Shown here in pieces: positions 52,626-60,132 of a stretch of DNA of 64,000 bases; the first letter of the stretch is position 1; the number at the start of each line of letters is the position of its first letter. The DNA comes from Armatimonadota bacterium (GTDB lineage Bacteria; Sysuimicrobiota; Sysuimicrobiia; Sysuimicrobiales; Sysuimicrobiaceae), in the NCBI GenBank assembly GCA_031432545.1, contig JAVKGX010000003.1, positions 134,012 to 198,011 of the forward strand, given 5' to 3'. A model generated the notes under the pieces. It saw only the letters and a list, made by a program, of their open reading frames with translations. It ran no database searches and was not told the origin of the DNA. The position numbers and the translations under genes are program-made.

Positions 52626-54032
52626 GTGACTGCGATCGACAGAGTGCTGGCAGCGAACCGGGCGTACGCCGAGGGATTCTGCCACGCCGGGTTGCCGGGC
52701 AGCCCGACCCGGCTCGGGCTGGCCGTGGTGGCCTGCATGGACAGCCGGCTCGACGTCTCGAGCCTGTTGGGCTTGGAGCTCGGAGACGCCCACATCGTTC
52801 GGAACGCGGGCGGCATCGCGACTGAAGACGTCCTGCGGTCGCTGATCATCTCCTGCCACGTCGCGGGCACCCGGGAGATTATGATCGTCAACCACACGAA
52901 GTGCGCCATGCTCGCGCTGCGGGACGACGAGCTGGCAGCGAGACTGCGGCAGCAGACGGGGAAGGCACCCGTCTCCCCCGCCTGCTTCTACACGTTCACC
53001 GACTTGGAGGCAAACGTACGGGAGCAAGTGCAGAAGGTGAGGTCGCATCCGTGGATCCCCGAGGACATCGTCGTGAGGGGCTTCGTCTACGACGTGGACA
53101 CGGGCCTGTTGACGGAGGTTCCCGCGCCGTCGGGTGGTGGCCCCGGGGTGCTGTGCAACGGGGGACGTAGCGTTCGGCCTCCCGCGGGCCGCCGTCGGCC
53201 AGCGGCACTGCGCCGCTCAGCCCGGATGCTCGACTCCCGACTCCCGCCCGCTGCATTCGGACGCCAGCAGATCCGACAGCGTGACCGGCTCCAATCCTCT
53301 GGCCCGCAAGCCCGCGATGATCTCCGGCAGAGCGCCCAGGACACGCTCGGGGGTGTCGGGGAAGCCTCCGCGGTCGTGCAGGTTCACGATCGCGCCGGGG
53401 TGGCAGCGGCGCACCACCTCTCGGGCCATCTCCGAGGCCGCAGGTCGCCAGCGGTAGCCCTCGCCGCGGACGGTCCACAGCACCGGGATCAGGCCCTCCG
53501 CTCGGCACGCTCGCAGCGCCGCCGCGTTGAACGTTCCCCACGGTGGACGGAAGTAGCGCGGGTCGACCCCTGCGGTCCGCTCCACCGCCCGGCGTCCGCG
53601 GGCGATCTCCTCGCGCGTGGCGCGCGGTCCCAGACGCCACAGGTGGCGGTGGCGGTAGGTGTGACTGCCAACGTCGTGCCCGGCCTGGCCGATCGCGCGC
53701 GCGACGTCCGGTGCCTCCTCAGCGTGCTGCCCGATGAGAAAGAACGTCGCGCGGACGCCGTACCGGGCAAGGGTCTGGAGGAACCGCGGGGTACATTCGG
53801 GATGTGGGCCGTCGTCGAAGGTGAGCGCGACGCGCATCACCGCGGGACCGCGGCGAACCGCACCGCCGGCGCGCGCCGCGGCCTGAGCACCCACAGTGTA
53901 GGCGAGTGCACACACACCGGCTCCCCCCGCGATCCACAAGAGGCTCACGGATGCGGCCCCGTGCGGTCCACGGCGCGCCGAGCGCGGCGGTTTAGCACCG
54001 GCTCGACCGACTTCGGCAGCAGCGCCACGTAG
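52626..54032 (+). CDS. Beta-carbonic anhydrase with abnormal C-terminal run-on
   Basis: Residues 1 to about 165 are a complete small beta-carbonic anhydrase: Cys37, Asp39 and Arg41 in C-M-D-S-R, His90 and Cys93 in N-H-T-K-C-A-M, and the closing strand V-R-G-F-V-Y-D-V-D-T-G-L-L-T-E-V. It should interconvert carbon dioxide and bicarbonate. The frame then lacks a stop and runs for about 300 more codons, mostly antisense to the deacetylase gene, with low-complexity Arg/Ala/Pro-rich sequence. A TAG lies in another frame at about 53168, so a one-base change near 53130-53160 may have removed the normal end. GTG 52626 follows GGAGG. Core confidence is high; the extension is probably not a real domain. 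Confidence 0.7.
   Translation: MTAIDRVLAANRAYAEGFCHAGLPGSPTRLGLAVVACMDSRLDVSSLLGLELGDAHIVRNAGGIATEDVLRSLIISCHVAGTREIMIVNHTKCAMLALRDDELAARLRQQTGKAPVSPACFYTFTDLEANVREQVQKVRSHPWIPEDIVVRGFVYDVDTGLLTEVPAPSGGGPGVLCNGGRSVRPPAGRRRPAALRRSARMLDSRLPPAAFGRQQIRQRDRLQSSGPQARDDLRQSAQDTLGGVGEASAVVQVHDRAGVAAAHHLSGHLRGRRSPAVALAADGPQHRDQALRSARSQRRRVERSPRWTEVARVDPCGPLHRPASAGDLLARGARSQTPQVAVAVGVTANVVPGLADRARDVRCLLSVLPDEKERRADAVPGKGLEEPRGTFGMWAVVEGERDAHHRGTAANRTAGARRGLSTHSVGECTHTGSPRDPQEAHGCGPVRSTARRARRFSTGSTDFGSSAT
53217..53948 (-). CDS. Polysaccharide deacetylase (NodB/CE4 family)
   Basis: A 243-residue protein with an N-terminal membrane helix or signal (L-L-W-I-A-G-G-A-G-V-C-A-L-A-Y-T-V-G-A) and a CE4 domain. 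The motifs are T-F-D-D-G-P-H (catalytic and metal Asp), G-S-H-T-Y-R-H (metal His pair), R-P-P-W-G and L-H-D, all intact. Such enzymes remove N-acetyl groups from peptidoglycan or other glycans outside the cell. GTG 53948 overlaps the stop of the MFS gene (GTGA). It is the last gene of the minus-strand operon. Confidence 0.88.
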   Translation of the reverse strand: MSLLWIAGGAGVCALAYTVGAQAAARAGGAVRRGPAVMRVALTFDDGPHPECTPRFLQTLARYGVRATFFLIGQHAEEAPDVARAIGQAGHDVGSHTYRHRHLWRLGPRATREEIARGRRAVERTAGVDPRYFRPPWGTFNAAALRACRAEGLIPVLWTVRGEGYRWRPAASEMAREVVRRCHPGAIVNLHDRGGFPDTPERVLGALPEIIAGLRARGLEPVTLSDLLASECSGRESGVEHPG

Positions 54033-55165
54033 CCCATGGCCACGACGACGAGCAGCACGGCAGCGGCGTGAAACGGGGTGGACGGGCCGAACGAGTCCCA
54101 CAGCACGCCGCCGATCGTGGTGCCGAACGCGATTCCCATCCCCTCGATCGACATCGCCAGCCCCAGCAGCGTGGCACGCCGCGAGGGCGGCAGCAGGTCC
54201 ATGATGAGCGCGTTCCACGCCGGCAGCATCGTCGCGTAGCCCAGGCCGAGGATCGCGACGAGCGGGATGAGGATCCACAGCGACCGGAAGAACGGCAGCG
54301 CGAACAGGACCGCCGCGCCCAGGGCGAGCGCGGCGGGCAGGACCTCCACGCGGTCGACCCGGTCGATCGTTCGGCCGAGCGGGACGAGCAACAGCACCGT
54401 CAGACCCGGCCCGGCCACCAGCAGGACGCCGATCCAGAACGGGCTCAGACTCAGCACCTCGCGTGCGTAGGGCGACAGGATCGGCATGAGCATGCCGATG
54501 GAGACGGTCTGCAGGAACATCCCCCCGATGAGCGGCCACAGCCGCGCGGCGGTGATCTCCACCTCGTGCACCGATTCCCGCAGCGCCTCCTGTACCCGAC
54601 CCGTCGACCGGTCGGCGATGATCCGGCGTGCGAGGACGAGCGCGCCCGTCAGGCAGCCTGCGACGAACCCAAACGCCACGGCGGTGTGGATCTCCAGCAG
54701 GAAGTTGGCGACGACGAACCCAGTACCGGTGCCGATCATCCAGCTGGTAAACACCGCCCCCATCGCGCCGCCGCGGCCTCCCGGTTCGGTCGCCTCTGCG
54801 ACGCCGCTGACCACCGACGGCCAGACCGGTGACGCGCCCAGTCCCCCGATCGCTGCGGCCAGCAGGATCGCCGCGGTCGACTCCACTCGGGAGAACATCA
54901 CGACCGCCAGCAACGACAGCGTGATGCCGCCGTACAGGGGGACGCGCCGGCCCCAGTGGTCGACCAGCCACCCCGAAGGTACCTTGGCTGCGAGTTCGGC
55001 GATGTAGTAGGCGGAGAGCGCCAGACCGACCACCGACATCTGGTGACCGACCCCGAAGCGGAGGTGGTTCGGCAGCAGTGTGAACAGCAGCGCCCCGCGG
55101 GCGCACTCCACCAGACCGATCACGGCGACGTGAGGGGCGAGCGGAGTGCGGGCCGCGGCGATCAT
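53945..55165 (-). CDS. MFS transporter
   Basis: A 406-residue, 12-helix major facilitator with the loop 2-3 motif G-W-L-V-D-H-W-G-R-R-V and the second-half equivalent G-R-T-I-D-R. The ATG at 55165 overlaps the glycosyltransferase stop (ATGA). Its place between a diacylglycerol-sugar transferase and a polysaccharide deacetylase recalls LtaA-type flippases that export lipid-linked sugars in Gram-positive bacteria, but the sequence alone does not show substrate. Confidence 0.85.
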   Translation of the reverse strand: MIAAARTPLAPHVAVIGLVECARGALLFTLLPNHLRFGVGHQMSVVGLALSAYYIAELAAKVPSGWLVDHWGRRVPLYGGITLSLLAVVMFSRVESTAAILLAAAIGGLGASPVWPSVVSGVAEATEPGGRGGAMGAVFTSWMIGTGTGFVVANFLLEIHTAVAFGFVAGCLTGALVLARRIIADRSTGRVQEALRESVHEVEITAARLWPLIGGMFLQTVSIGMLMPILSPYAREVLSLSPFWIGVLLVAGPGLTVLLLVPLGRTIDRVDRVEVLPAALALGAAVLFALPFFRSLWILIPLVAILGLGYATMLPAWNALIMDLLPPSRRATLLGLAMSIEGMGIAFGTTIGGVLWDSFGPSTPFHAAAVLLVVVAMGYVALLPKSVEPVLNRRARRAVDRTGPHP

Positions 55166-56334
55166 GCGCTCGCGACGAGGTCGAGGACCACGCGCGCGAC
55201 GTCGTGCGCGGCGCGCGGCCGCTTGAGGCGCCGGGCTGCCCGTCGCATCGACTCGATCTCTCCGGGGTCGGCCAGCAACGCGTCCAGCACCCGCGCGAGG
55301 TCCTCGGGGTCCCTGGCAACCTTGGCCGCGCCGGCGCCGGCGACGGTGCGCGTGTTCCAGTCCTCCTGGCCGGGGATCGGGCGATAGACGACCATCGGCA
55401 GTTCCTTGGCCAGGGCCTCGGAGACCGTGATCCCGCCTGCCTTCGTCACGAGCAGGTCGGCTGCGCTCATCCACTCGTGGACGTTCGTCACATACCCGTG
55501 GACGTGGAAGTCCGGCCGCCGCCGGCTGCGCTGTCGGAGCCTTTCCACCAGGGCCGGATCGCGGCCGCAGATGAACACCGCCTGCACCGGCCGGGAGCTG
55601 TGCATCAGCACACGATGGACGTCCACGACGCCGCCGAGCATCGCGTACGCACCGGCCATGACCAGGACGGTTGTCCGTGCAGGGTCCAGCCCCAGGCGGC
55701 GCGCGGCCTCCGTCCGGTCCATCGGTGTGGCGAACACCGGGTCGATCGGGATGCCGGTGACGGTGATGCGTTCGGGCGGGATGCCGCGGTCCTCCAGCCC
55801 GGCTCGGATCTCGTCCGTCGCGACGCAGTAGCGTTCGACGTGAGGGTGGATCCACTGTGAGTGGATGGCGTAGTCGGTGATCACGACCGCCGCCGGCCGG
55901 TCGACGATCGATTCGGCCTTGAGATCGGACATCACGCCCGCCGGCGTCGGGTGCGTGTGGACGACGACGTCGGGCTTGTGCTCCCGGATGTAAGCCGCCA
56001 ACCGCCGGCGGCCGAGCCGATTGATCCACTTCTGGGTCGGTGAGTCGGGGCGAATGTTCCCGGTGGCATAGTAGAACGCGCCCCACAGCCGGGGCGCGTG
56101 CCGCACGCTGTTGATGTACAGAGAGCGCGTGAGATGGTTGAGCGTCGGGTTCACGAACGCGTCGAAGAAGTCGACGATCTCAACCCGGACACCGGGCGCG
56201 GTTTCGCGCCAGACCCCGTCCAGCACCTCGGCTACGCGCTGGTGGCCGCCCCCGTAGGTCGCGGACAGCACAAGGATCGCCGGTCCCGCTTGGGCGGGCT
56301 GGGCGCGCGCGGGGTTGTCCGATGCGGTTGTCAT
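55162..56334 (-). CDS. UgtP/MGDG-synthase-type glycosyltransferase
   Basis: A 390-residue GT28-family enzyme. The N-terminal domain has the MGDG-synthase pattern L-S-A-T-Y-G-G-G-H and H-T-H-P-T-P-A, and the C-terminal domain has V-T-K-A-G-G-I-T-V-S-E-A, the UDP-sugar-binding motif. Relatives move glucose or galactose onto diacylglycerol to make glycolipids. ATG 56334 is five bases after the lipid-kinase stop. Co-transcription with a diacylglycerol-kinase-like gene fits a membrane-lipid function. Confidence 0.88.
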   Translation of the reverse strand: MTTASDNPARAQPAQAGPAILVLSATYGGGHQRVAEVLDGVWRETAPGVRVEIVDFFDAFVNPTLNHLTRSLYINSVRHAPRLWGAFYYATGNIRPDSPTQKWINRLGRRRLAAYIREHKPDVVVHTHPTPAGVMSDLKAESIVDRPAAVVITDYAIHSQWIHPHVERYCVATDEIRAGLEDRGIPPERITVTGIPIDPVFATPMDRTEAARRLGLDPARTTVLVMAGAYAMLGGVVDVHRVLMHSSRPVQAVFICGRDPALVERLRQRSRRRPDFHVHGYVTNVHEWMSAADLLVTKAGGITVSEALAKELPMVVYRPIPGQEDWNTRTVAGAGAAKVARDPEDLARVLDALLADPGEIESMRRAARRLKRPRAAHDVARVVLDLVASA

Positions 56335-56338
56335 CGGA

Positions 56339-57280
56339 TCAGCGCGCGGCCGCTTCGACAGGACGCGGCACCGGCCTCCACGGCAGGGCGTCGGGTGGCA
56401 GCAGCACGCGGATGCCGCGCGGCACCACCCGTGCTTCCAACCGCCGCGCGCGCCCCAGGGGATTGCCATCCACGTGCGCGTCGATGCTGCGGTCGGCCTC
56501 GACGGTGACCCGCCCGCAGCGCTGCATGAGCACCTCGGGGACCGGCGTCCGCCGGATCACCTTCCACGTCACGTTGATCGACCGCATCCGGTGGGTTTCC
56601 CGTACGATGTACAGGTCGAGCAGGCCGTCGCGCAGACCGGGTGCGGGGAGGGAGGGGACGCGCTCGCCGTACATGCGGCCGTTGACAGCGACGATCGCCA
56701 GGACAGAACCGCTGAAGGCGTCCGACTCGGTGACCACCTCGACGCGGACGGGCTCGCGGCTGCTCACCAGTTCTAGCAGGCTGGCGAGGTAGTAGACGGC
56801 ACGCCCGCGCATGCTGAGCCGGTCCCGCAGCCGGCTGGCTCCGGCGGCCACGCGGGCGTCCAGCCCGATCCCCAGTACGTTGGCGAAGTAGCGTCCGTTC
56901 ACCTCGGCCACGTCGATCGCTGCGGGTACGCCCGTCGTGAGGACCTGCGCCGCCTTCTGCACGCCCCGCGGGATGGGGAGGCTGCGGACGAACTCGTTGG
57001 CGGTGCCGGCGGGGATGATGCCCACGGGGATGCGGGCGCCGGCGCGCATCACCCCGTTGACCACGGCGTTGACGGTGCCGTCCCCCCCGACAGCGACCAC
57101 GGCCCCGAATCCCTCGTCGGCCGCGCGCTCGGCCAACGAGGCAAATGCCTCGAACCCCGAGGCCGTACGGACTTCGTGCGCGGCCCCGCGGGACCGCAGG
57201 ACGCGCGCGATCGTCGGCATCAGGTCGCCGATGCGTCCCCCGCCGGCATAGGGGTTGGCGATCAGCAACAGCGGCTCCAT
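56339..57280 (-). CDS. YegS/DgkB-type lipid kinase
   Basis: A 313-residue kinase of the diacylglycerol/sphingosine kinase family. The nucleotide-binding motif is V-A-V-G-G-D-G-T-V-N, preceded by N-P-Y-A-G-G-G near the N terminus, and I-P-A-G-T-A-N-E-F follows. It probably phosphorylates diacylglycerol or a related lipid. ATG 57280 is preferred: GGAAG lies eight bases upstream inside the end of allH, and the start is just after the allH stop. ATG 57295 would overlap allH. The coupling to allH shows that one transcript spans both. Confidence 0.88.
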   Translation of the reverse strand: MEPLLLIANPYAGGGRIGDLMPTIARVLRSRGAAHEVRTASGFEAFASLAERAADEGFGAVVAVGGDGTVNAVVNGVMRAGARIPVGIIPAGTANEFVRSLPIPRGVQKAAQVLTTGVPAAIDVAEVNGRYFANVLGIGLDARVAAGASRLRDRLSMRGRAVYYLASLLELVSSREPVRVEVVTESDAFSGSVLAIVAVNGRMYGERVPSLPAPGLRDGLLDLYIVRETHRMRSINVTWKVIRRTPVPEVLMQRCGRVTVEADRSIDAHVDGNPLGRARRLEARVVPRGIRVLLPPDALPWRPVPRPVEAAAR

Positions 57281-57281
57281 C

Positions 57282-58199
57282 TTAGACGCTTCCATTGTAC
57301 CGGGTGACGGGCGGCCGTCCGCCAACACATCCATTCCACCATGCAAAGAAGCCCGCCATCATGTCCGCACCGGACGTCTCGCCCCAGCGCAGCAGTCTGC
57401 GCGCCGACGGCTCCCAGCCGCCTTCGCTCCGTAACGCCTGCAGCAGATCGTGCCACGGTTCGTTCGCCTGTCCGTGGGCCGCCGCCTCGAGGTAGGCGCG
57501 CGAGATGCGCGTGGTGTCGGTGGCCGCCTCGACGATGGGTCGCGGATCGGCGCCGGCGAGCCGGAGGCCGATCAGCACGCCGACCAAAAAGTCGTCGCCC
57601 GAGGGCGTCAACCCAAGACCCAGGCCGCACAGCCGCTGCGCTCCGCTTCGGATCTCATCCGCCTCGTCCGTGCGTAGGCCGCGCAGCAGGGTCTGCGCGG
57701 CGGCGAGCGCCTTCTGTTGCCAGGCGGACGGCAGCGCACGCGTGCGGGGCGTCGCGTCCAGCACCGACAGCAGGACCGCCAGACCGTCGGCGGGCCCTTC
57801 TCGCGCCACGAACGCGGCGCACGCAGACACGGCCTTTGGATCGAGATCTGTGGCACAAAGGCGCAAGTGAGGGTCGTGCGGGCGGGCTTCGCGCACCGAT
57901 AGGGTGAGCGGCTTCGCGCCAGGAAACGAACCGCCGCCCACGGTCATCTGGCCGTCGACCAGACAGACGCGATCGCCCTGGCGCAGGCAGAACTGTTCCG
58001 TGTCGAGGCGGTCCGCGACGAGATTGAGCGGTCCGTTTCCCAGCTCGGCGTCCACGATCGCGAGGATGGCGCCGCCCGTCGGAGGCCTCAGTTCCACGTA
58101 CACGCTGCGGCGGTGTACCGACAGGACGCGCCCGGCGGCCGTGCCTTCGAGGAGGGGGCGTCGGGGCGCCGGATACGAGACGATCCGCCGTGAAGCCAT
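57282..58199 (-). CDS. allH: DUF2877 protein, AllH-like oxamate carbamoyltransferase component
   Basis: A 305-residue protein of the DUF2877 family, to which E. coli YlbF/AllH belongs. The diagnostic segment is G-L-G-L-T-P-S-G-D-D-F-L-V-G-V-L in the second half, with R-V-L-S-V-H-R-R-S-V-Y near the N terminus. In E. coli AllH is the third subunit of oxamate carbamoyltransferase. Here it lies 23 kb from allF and allG, inside a molybdenum hydroxylase operon. ATG 58199 has no good ribosome-binding site and is 23 bases after the upstream gene. The gene looks complete. Confidence 0.82.
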   Translation of the reverse strand: MASRRIVSYPAPRRPLLEGTAAGRVLSVHRRSVYVELRPPTGGAILAIVDAELGNGPLNLVADRLDTEQFCLRQGDRVCLVDGQMTVGGGSFPGAKPLTLSVREARPHDPHLRLCATDLDPKAVSACAAFVAREGPADGLAVLLSVLDATPRTRALPSAWQQKALAAAQTLLRGLRTDEADEIRSGAQRLCGLGLGLTPSGDDFLVGVLIGLRLAGADPRPIVEAATDTTRISRAYLEAAAHGQANEPWHDLLQALRSEGGWEPSARRLLRWGETSGADMMAGFFAWWNGCVGGRPPVTRYNGSV

Positions 58200-58221
58200 G
58201 GGAGGTGGGGCGGGTCGGCTC

Positions 58222-59682
58222 CTACGAGCCGGACCGGCCCTGCCGCATCAGCGCCGCCGCGCGTTCCACGGCGTCCACGATGTTCACGTATCCGGTGCAG
58301 CGGCACAGGTTTCCGGAGATCGCCTCGCGGATCTGCTCGCGCGTGGGCGCGGGGTTGTCTCGGAGGAATGCGACGAGCGTCGTCAGGAATCCCGGTGTGC
58401 AGAATCCACACTGCAGTCCGTGGTGCTCCCAGAATGCCTGCTGCAGCGGGTGCAGCCTGTCGGGAGAGCCAAGACCCTCGACCGTGATCAGTTCTGCGCC
58501 GTCCGCCTGGACCGCCAGCAGCAGGCAGGAGCGCACCGCCTCGCCGTCGAGCAGCACCGTGCAGGCGCCGCACACCCCGTGCTCGCATCCCAGGTGGGTC
58601 CCGGTCAGGCCCAGGTCTTCTCGCAACGCATCGGCCAGCGTCTTGCGCACCGGGACCGTCAGCGCGTGCTCGACGCCGTTGACCCGCATGCGGATCCGGC
58701 GGGCGGGTTCGCCACCCAGCTCAAGCGGCGGCTGCGTGCGTTCGCCCAGCGTCACCCCGCGGTCCCCGATCCCGGCCGCCAGGTCGGGTGGGGTCGCGGG
58801 CGCTTGCACGGCTCGATCCCCAGATGCCGTTCTCTGGTGGGCGCGGTGGAGCGCGCGCCGTGTGAGCACACCGGCCAGGTGTCGGCGGAACTCCGCCGAC
58901 GCGTGCATGTCCCCGTCCGGTTCCAGGCGCGATGCGGCCTCTGCGGCAGCGGCGCGGGCACCCTCGTCGACGGCCTCGCCGCAAGCGGCGGCCCGCTCCG
59001 CCTCGACCAGGCGCACCGGCACCGGGCCCACCCCGACGTAGGCCAGCCGAGCTTCGACGACCCGCCCCTCTTCCACCCGGACGCCGGCCGCCACGCCGCA
59101 CAGCGCATAGTCGCCGTGACGGTTGCTCACCTCCTCGAACGCCCAGCCCCATCCGTTCGGGAAGACGGGGAACCGCACCTCGACCAGCATCTCGTCGGCT
59201 CTCAATCCGGTGGTCAGGTAGTGGACGAAGAATTCCTCCGCCTGTAGCAGGCGCTCACCCGCGGCGCTGCGCACGACGAACGTCGCGCCCACGGCCGCGG
59301 CCACGCCGGGCAACTCCGCCGCCGGATCGGCATGGGCGAGGCTGCCGCACACCGTCCCGCGGTTGCGGATCTGCGGGTGTCCGATCCAGCGGATCGCATC
59401 GAGGAGCAGCGGCAAGCGTCGTGCGGCGTCACTGCGTTCGATCCTTCGCTGCCGCGCCGTCGCCCCGATGCGCACCTCTTTGTCCGTGGCGCGCACGTAG
59501 TCGAGTTCAATGAGGCGGTTGATGTCGATCAGTACCCGCGGGCGCGCCAGGCGCATGCTCAGCAGCGGCAGGAGGCTCTGGCCGCCGGCCAGGATCTTCC
59601 CTTCGTCGCCGTGCTCCGCCAGCAGCGCCAGCGCCTCGTCCAGCGTGTGCGGATCGTAGTAGTCGAAGCGTGGGGGCTTCAT
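58222..59682 (-). CDS. Molybdenum hydroxylase FAD subunit fused to 2Fe-2S subunit (CoxM-CoxS)
   Basis: A 486-residue single chain. Residues 1 to about 290 are the FAD-binding medium subunit (A-G-G-Q-S-L-L-P-L-L; G-T-V-C-G-S-L-A-H-A-D-P; D-Y-A-L-C-G-V-A). A linker of about 45 residues rich in Ala, Pro and Arg follows. Residues about 335-486 are the small iron-sulfur subunit with C-E-H-G-V-C-G-A-C, C-G-F-C-T-P-G and C-R-C-T-G-Y, so both clusters should form. No stop or frameshift separates the parts. Separate genes are the rule in the CO dehydrogenase-like family, and the M-S order differs from xanthine dehydrogenase, where Fe-S comes first. ATG 59682 overlaps coxG (ATGA). Confidence 0.9.
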   Translation of the reverse strand: MKPPRFDYYDPHTLDEALALLAEHGDEGKILAGGQSLLPLLSMRLARPRVLIDINRLIELDYVRATDKEVRIGATARQRRIERSDAARRLPLLLDAIRWIGHPQIRNRGTVCGSLAHADPAAELPGVAAAVGATFVVRSAAGERLLQAEEFFVHYLTTGLRADEMLVEVRFPVFPNGWGWAFEEVSNRHGDYALCGVAAGVRVEEGRVVEARLAYVGVGPVPVRLVEAERAAACGEAVDEGARAAAAEAASRLEPDGDMHASAEFRRHLAGVLTRRALHRAHQRTASGDRAVQAPATPPDLAAGIGDRGVTLGERTQPPLELGGEPARRIRMRVNGVEHALTVPVRKTLADALREDLGLTGTHLGCEHGVCGACTVLLDGEAVRSCLLLAVQADGAELITVEGLGSPDRLHPLQQAFWEHHGLQCGFCTPGFLTTLVAFLRDNPAPTREQIREAISGNLCRCTGYVNIVDAVERAAALMRQGRSGS

Positions 59683-60119
59683 GGGGCCTCGGCCAGTTTG
59701 CGGTCCAGACACTGGAAGAACTGACCGGCCAGCATCTTCGCGATGCCGGGGATCATCCGCGTGCCGATGACCAGCGCCCCGCCGACCTGGACGTCGCCCG
59801 ACCAGCGCACGCCGGTCTCGCCGCCGCGGTCCTCGAGTTCGATGGCGCCGCTGGCGCGCACGAACCCCGCGCCGCTGCTGCCCTCGACCTGGATCGCGTA
59901 CCGCTGCGGCGCGGCCCGCTCGGTGATCCGCAGCTTCCCCTTGTAGGTCCCCTTGACCGCTGCGATGCCGATCGAGATCACCGCCTCGAACTCGTCGGGC
60001 CCGAGGGGGTTGAGTTCCTTCAGACCCGGCGTGCAAGAGGCGAGCGACTGCGGGTCGTTGAGCATCTGCCACACCCGGTCGCGCGGGGCGTGAAGCGTCT
60101 CGGCGCCCTCGATTCTCAT
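59679..60119 (-). CDS. coxG: CoxG-like SRPBCC protein
   Basis: A 146-residue SRPBCC/START-fold protein of the CoxG family, beginning A-P-R-D-R-V-W-Q-M-L-N-D-P and with G-L-K-E-L, followed by Y-K-G-K-L-R-I-T-E. In CO dehydrogenase systems CoxG helps attach the enzyme to the membrane. Here it lies between large and fused medium/small subunit genes. No C-terminal membrane anchor is seen, unlike longer CoxG proteins. It starts 13 bases after the large-subunit stop. Confidence 0.85.
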   Translation of the reverse strand: MRIEGAETLHAPRDRVWQMLNDPQSLASCTPGLKELNPLGPDEFEAVISIGIAAVKGTYKGKLRITERAAPQRYAIQVEGSSGAGFVRASGAIELEDRGGETGVRWSGDVQVGGALVIGTRMIPGIAKMLAGQFFQCLDRKLAEAP

Positions 60120-60132
60120 AGGAATCCCTCCG

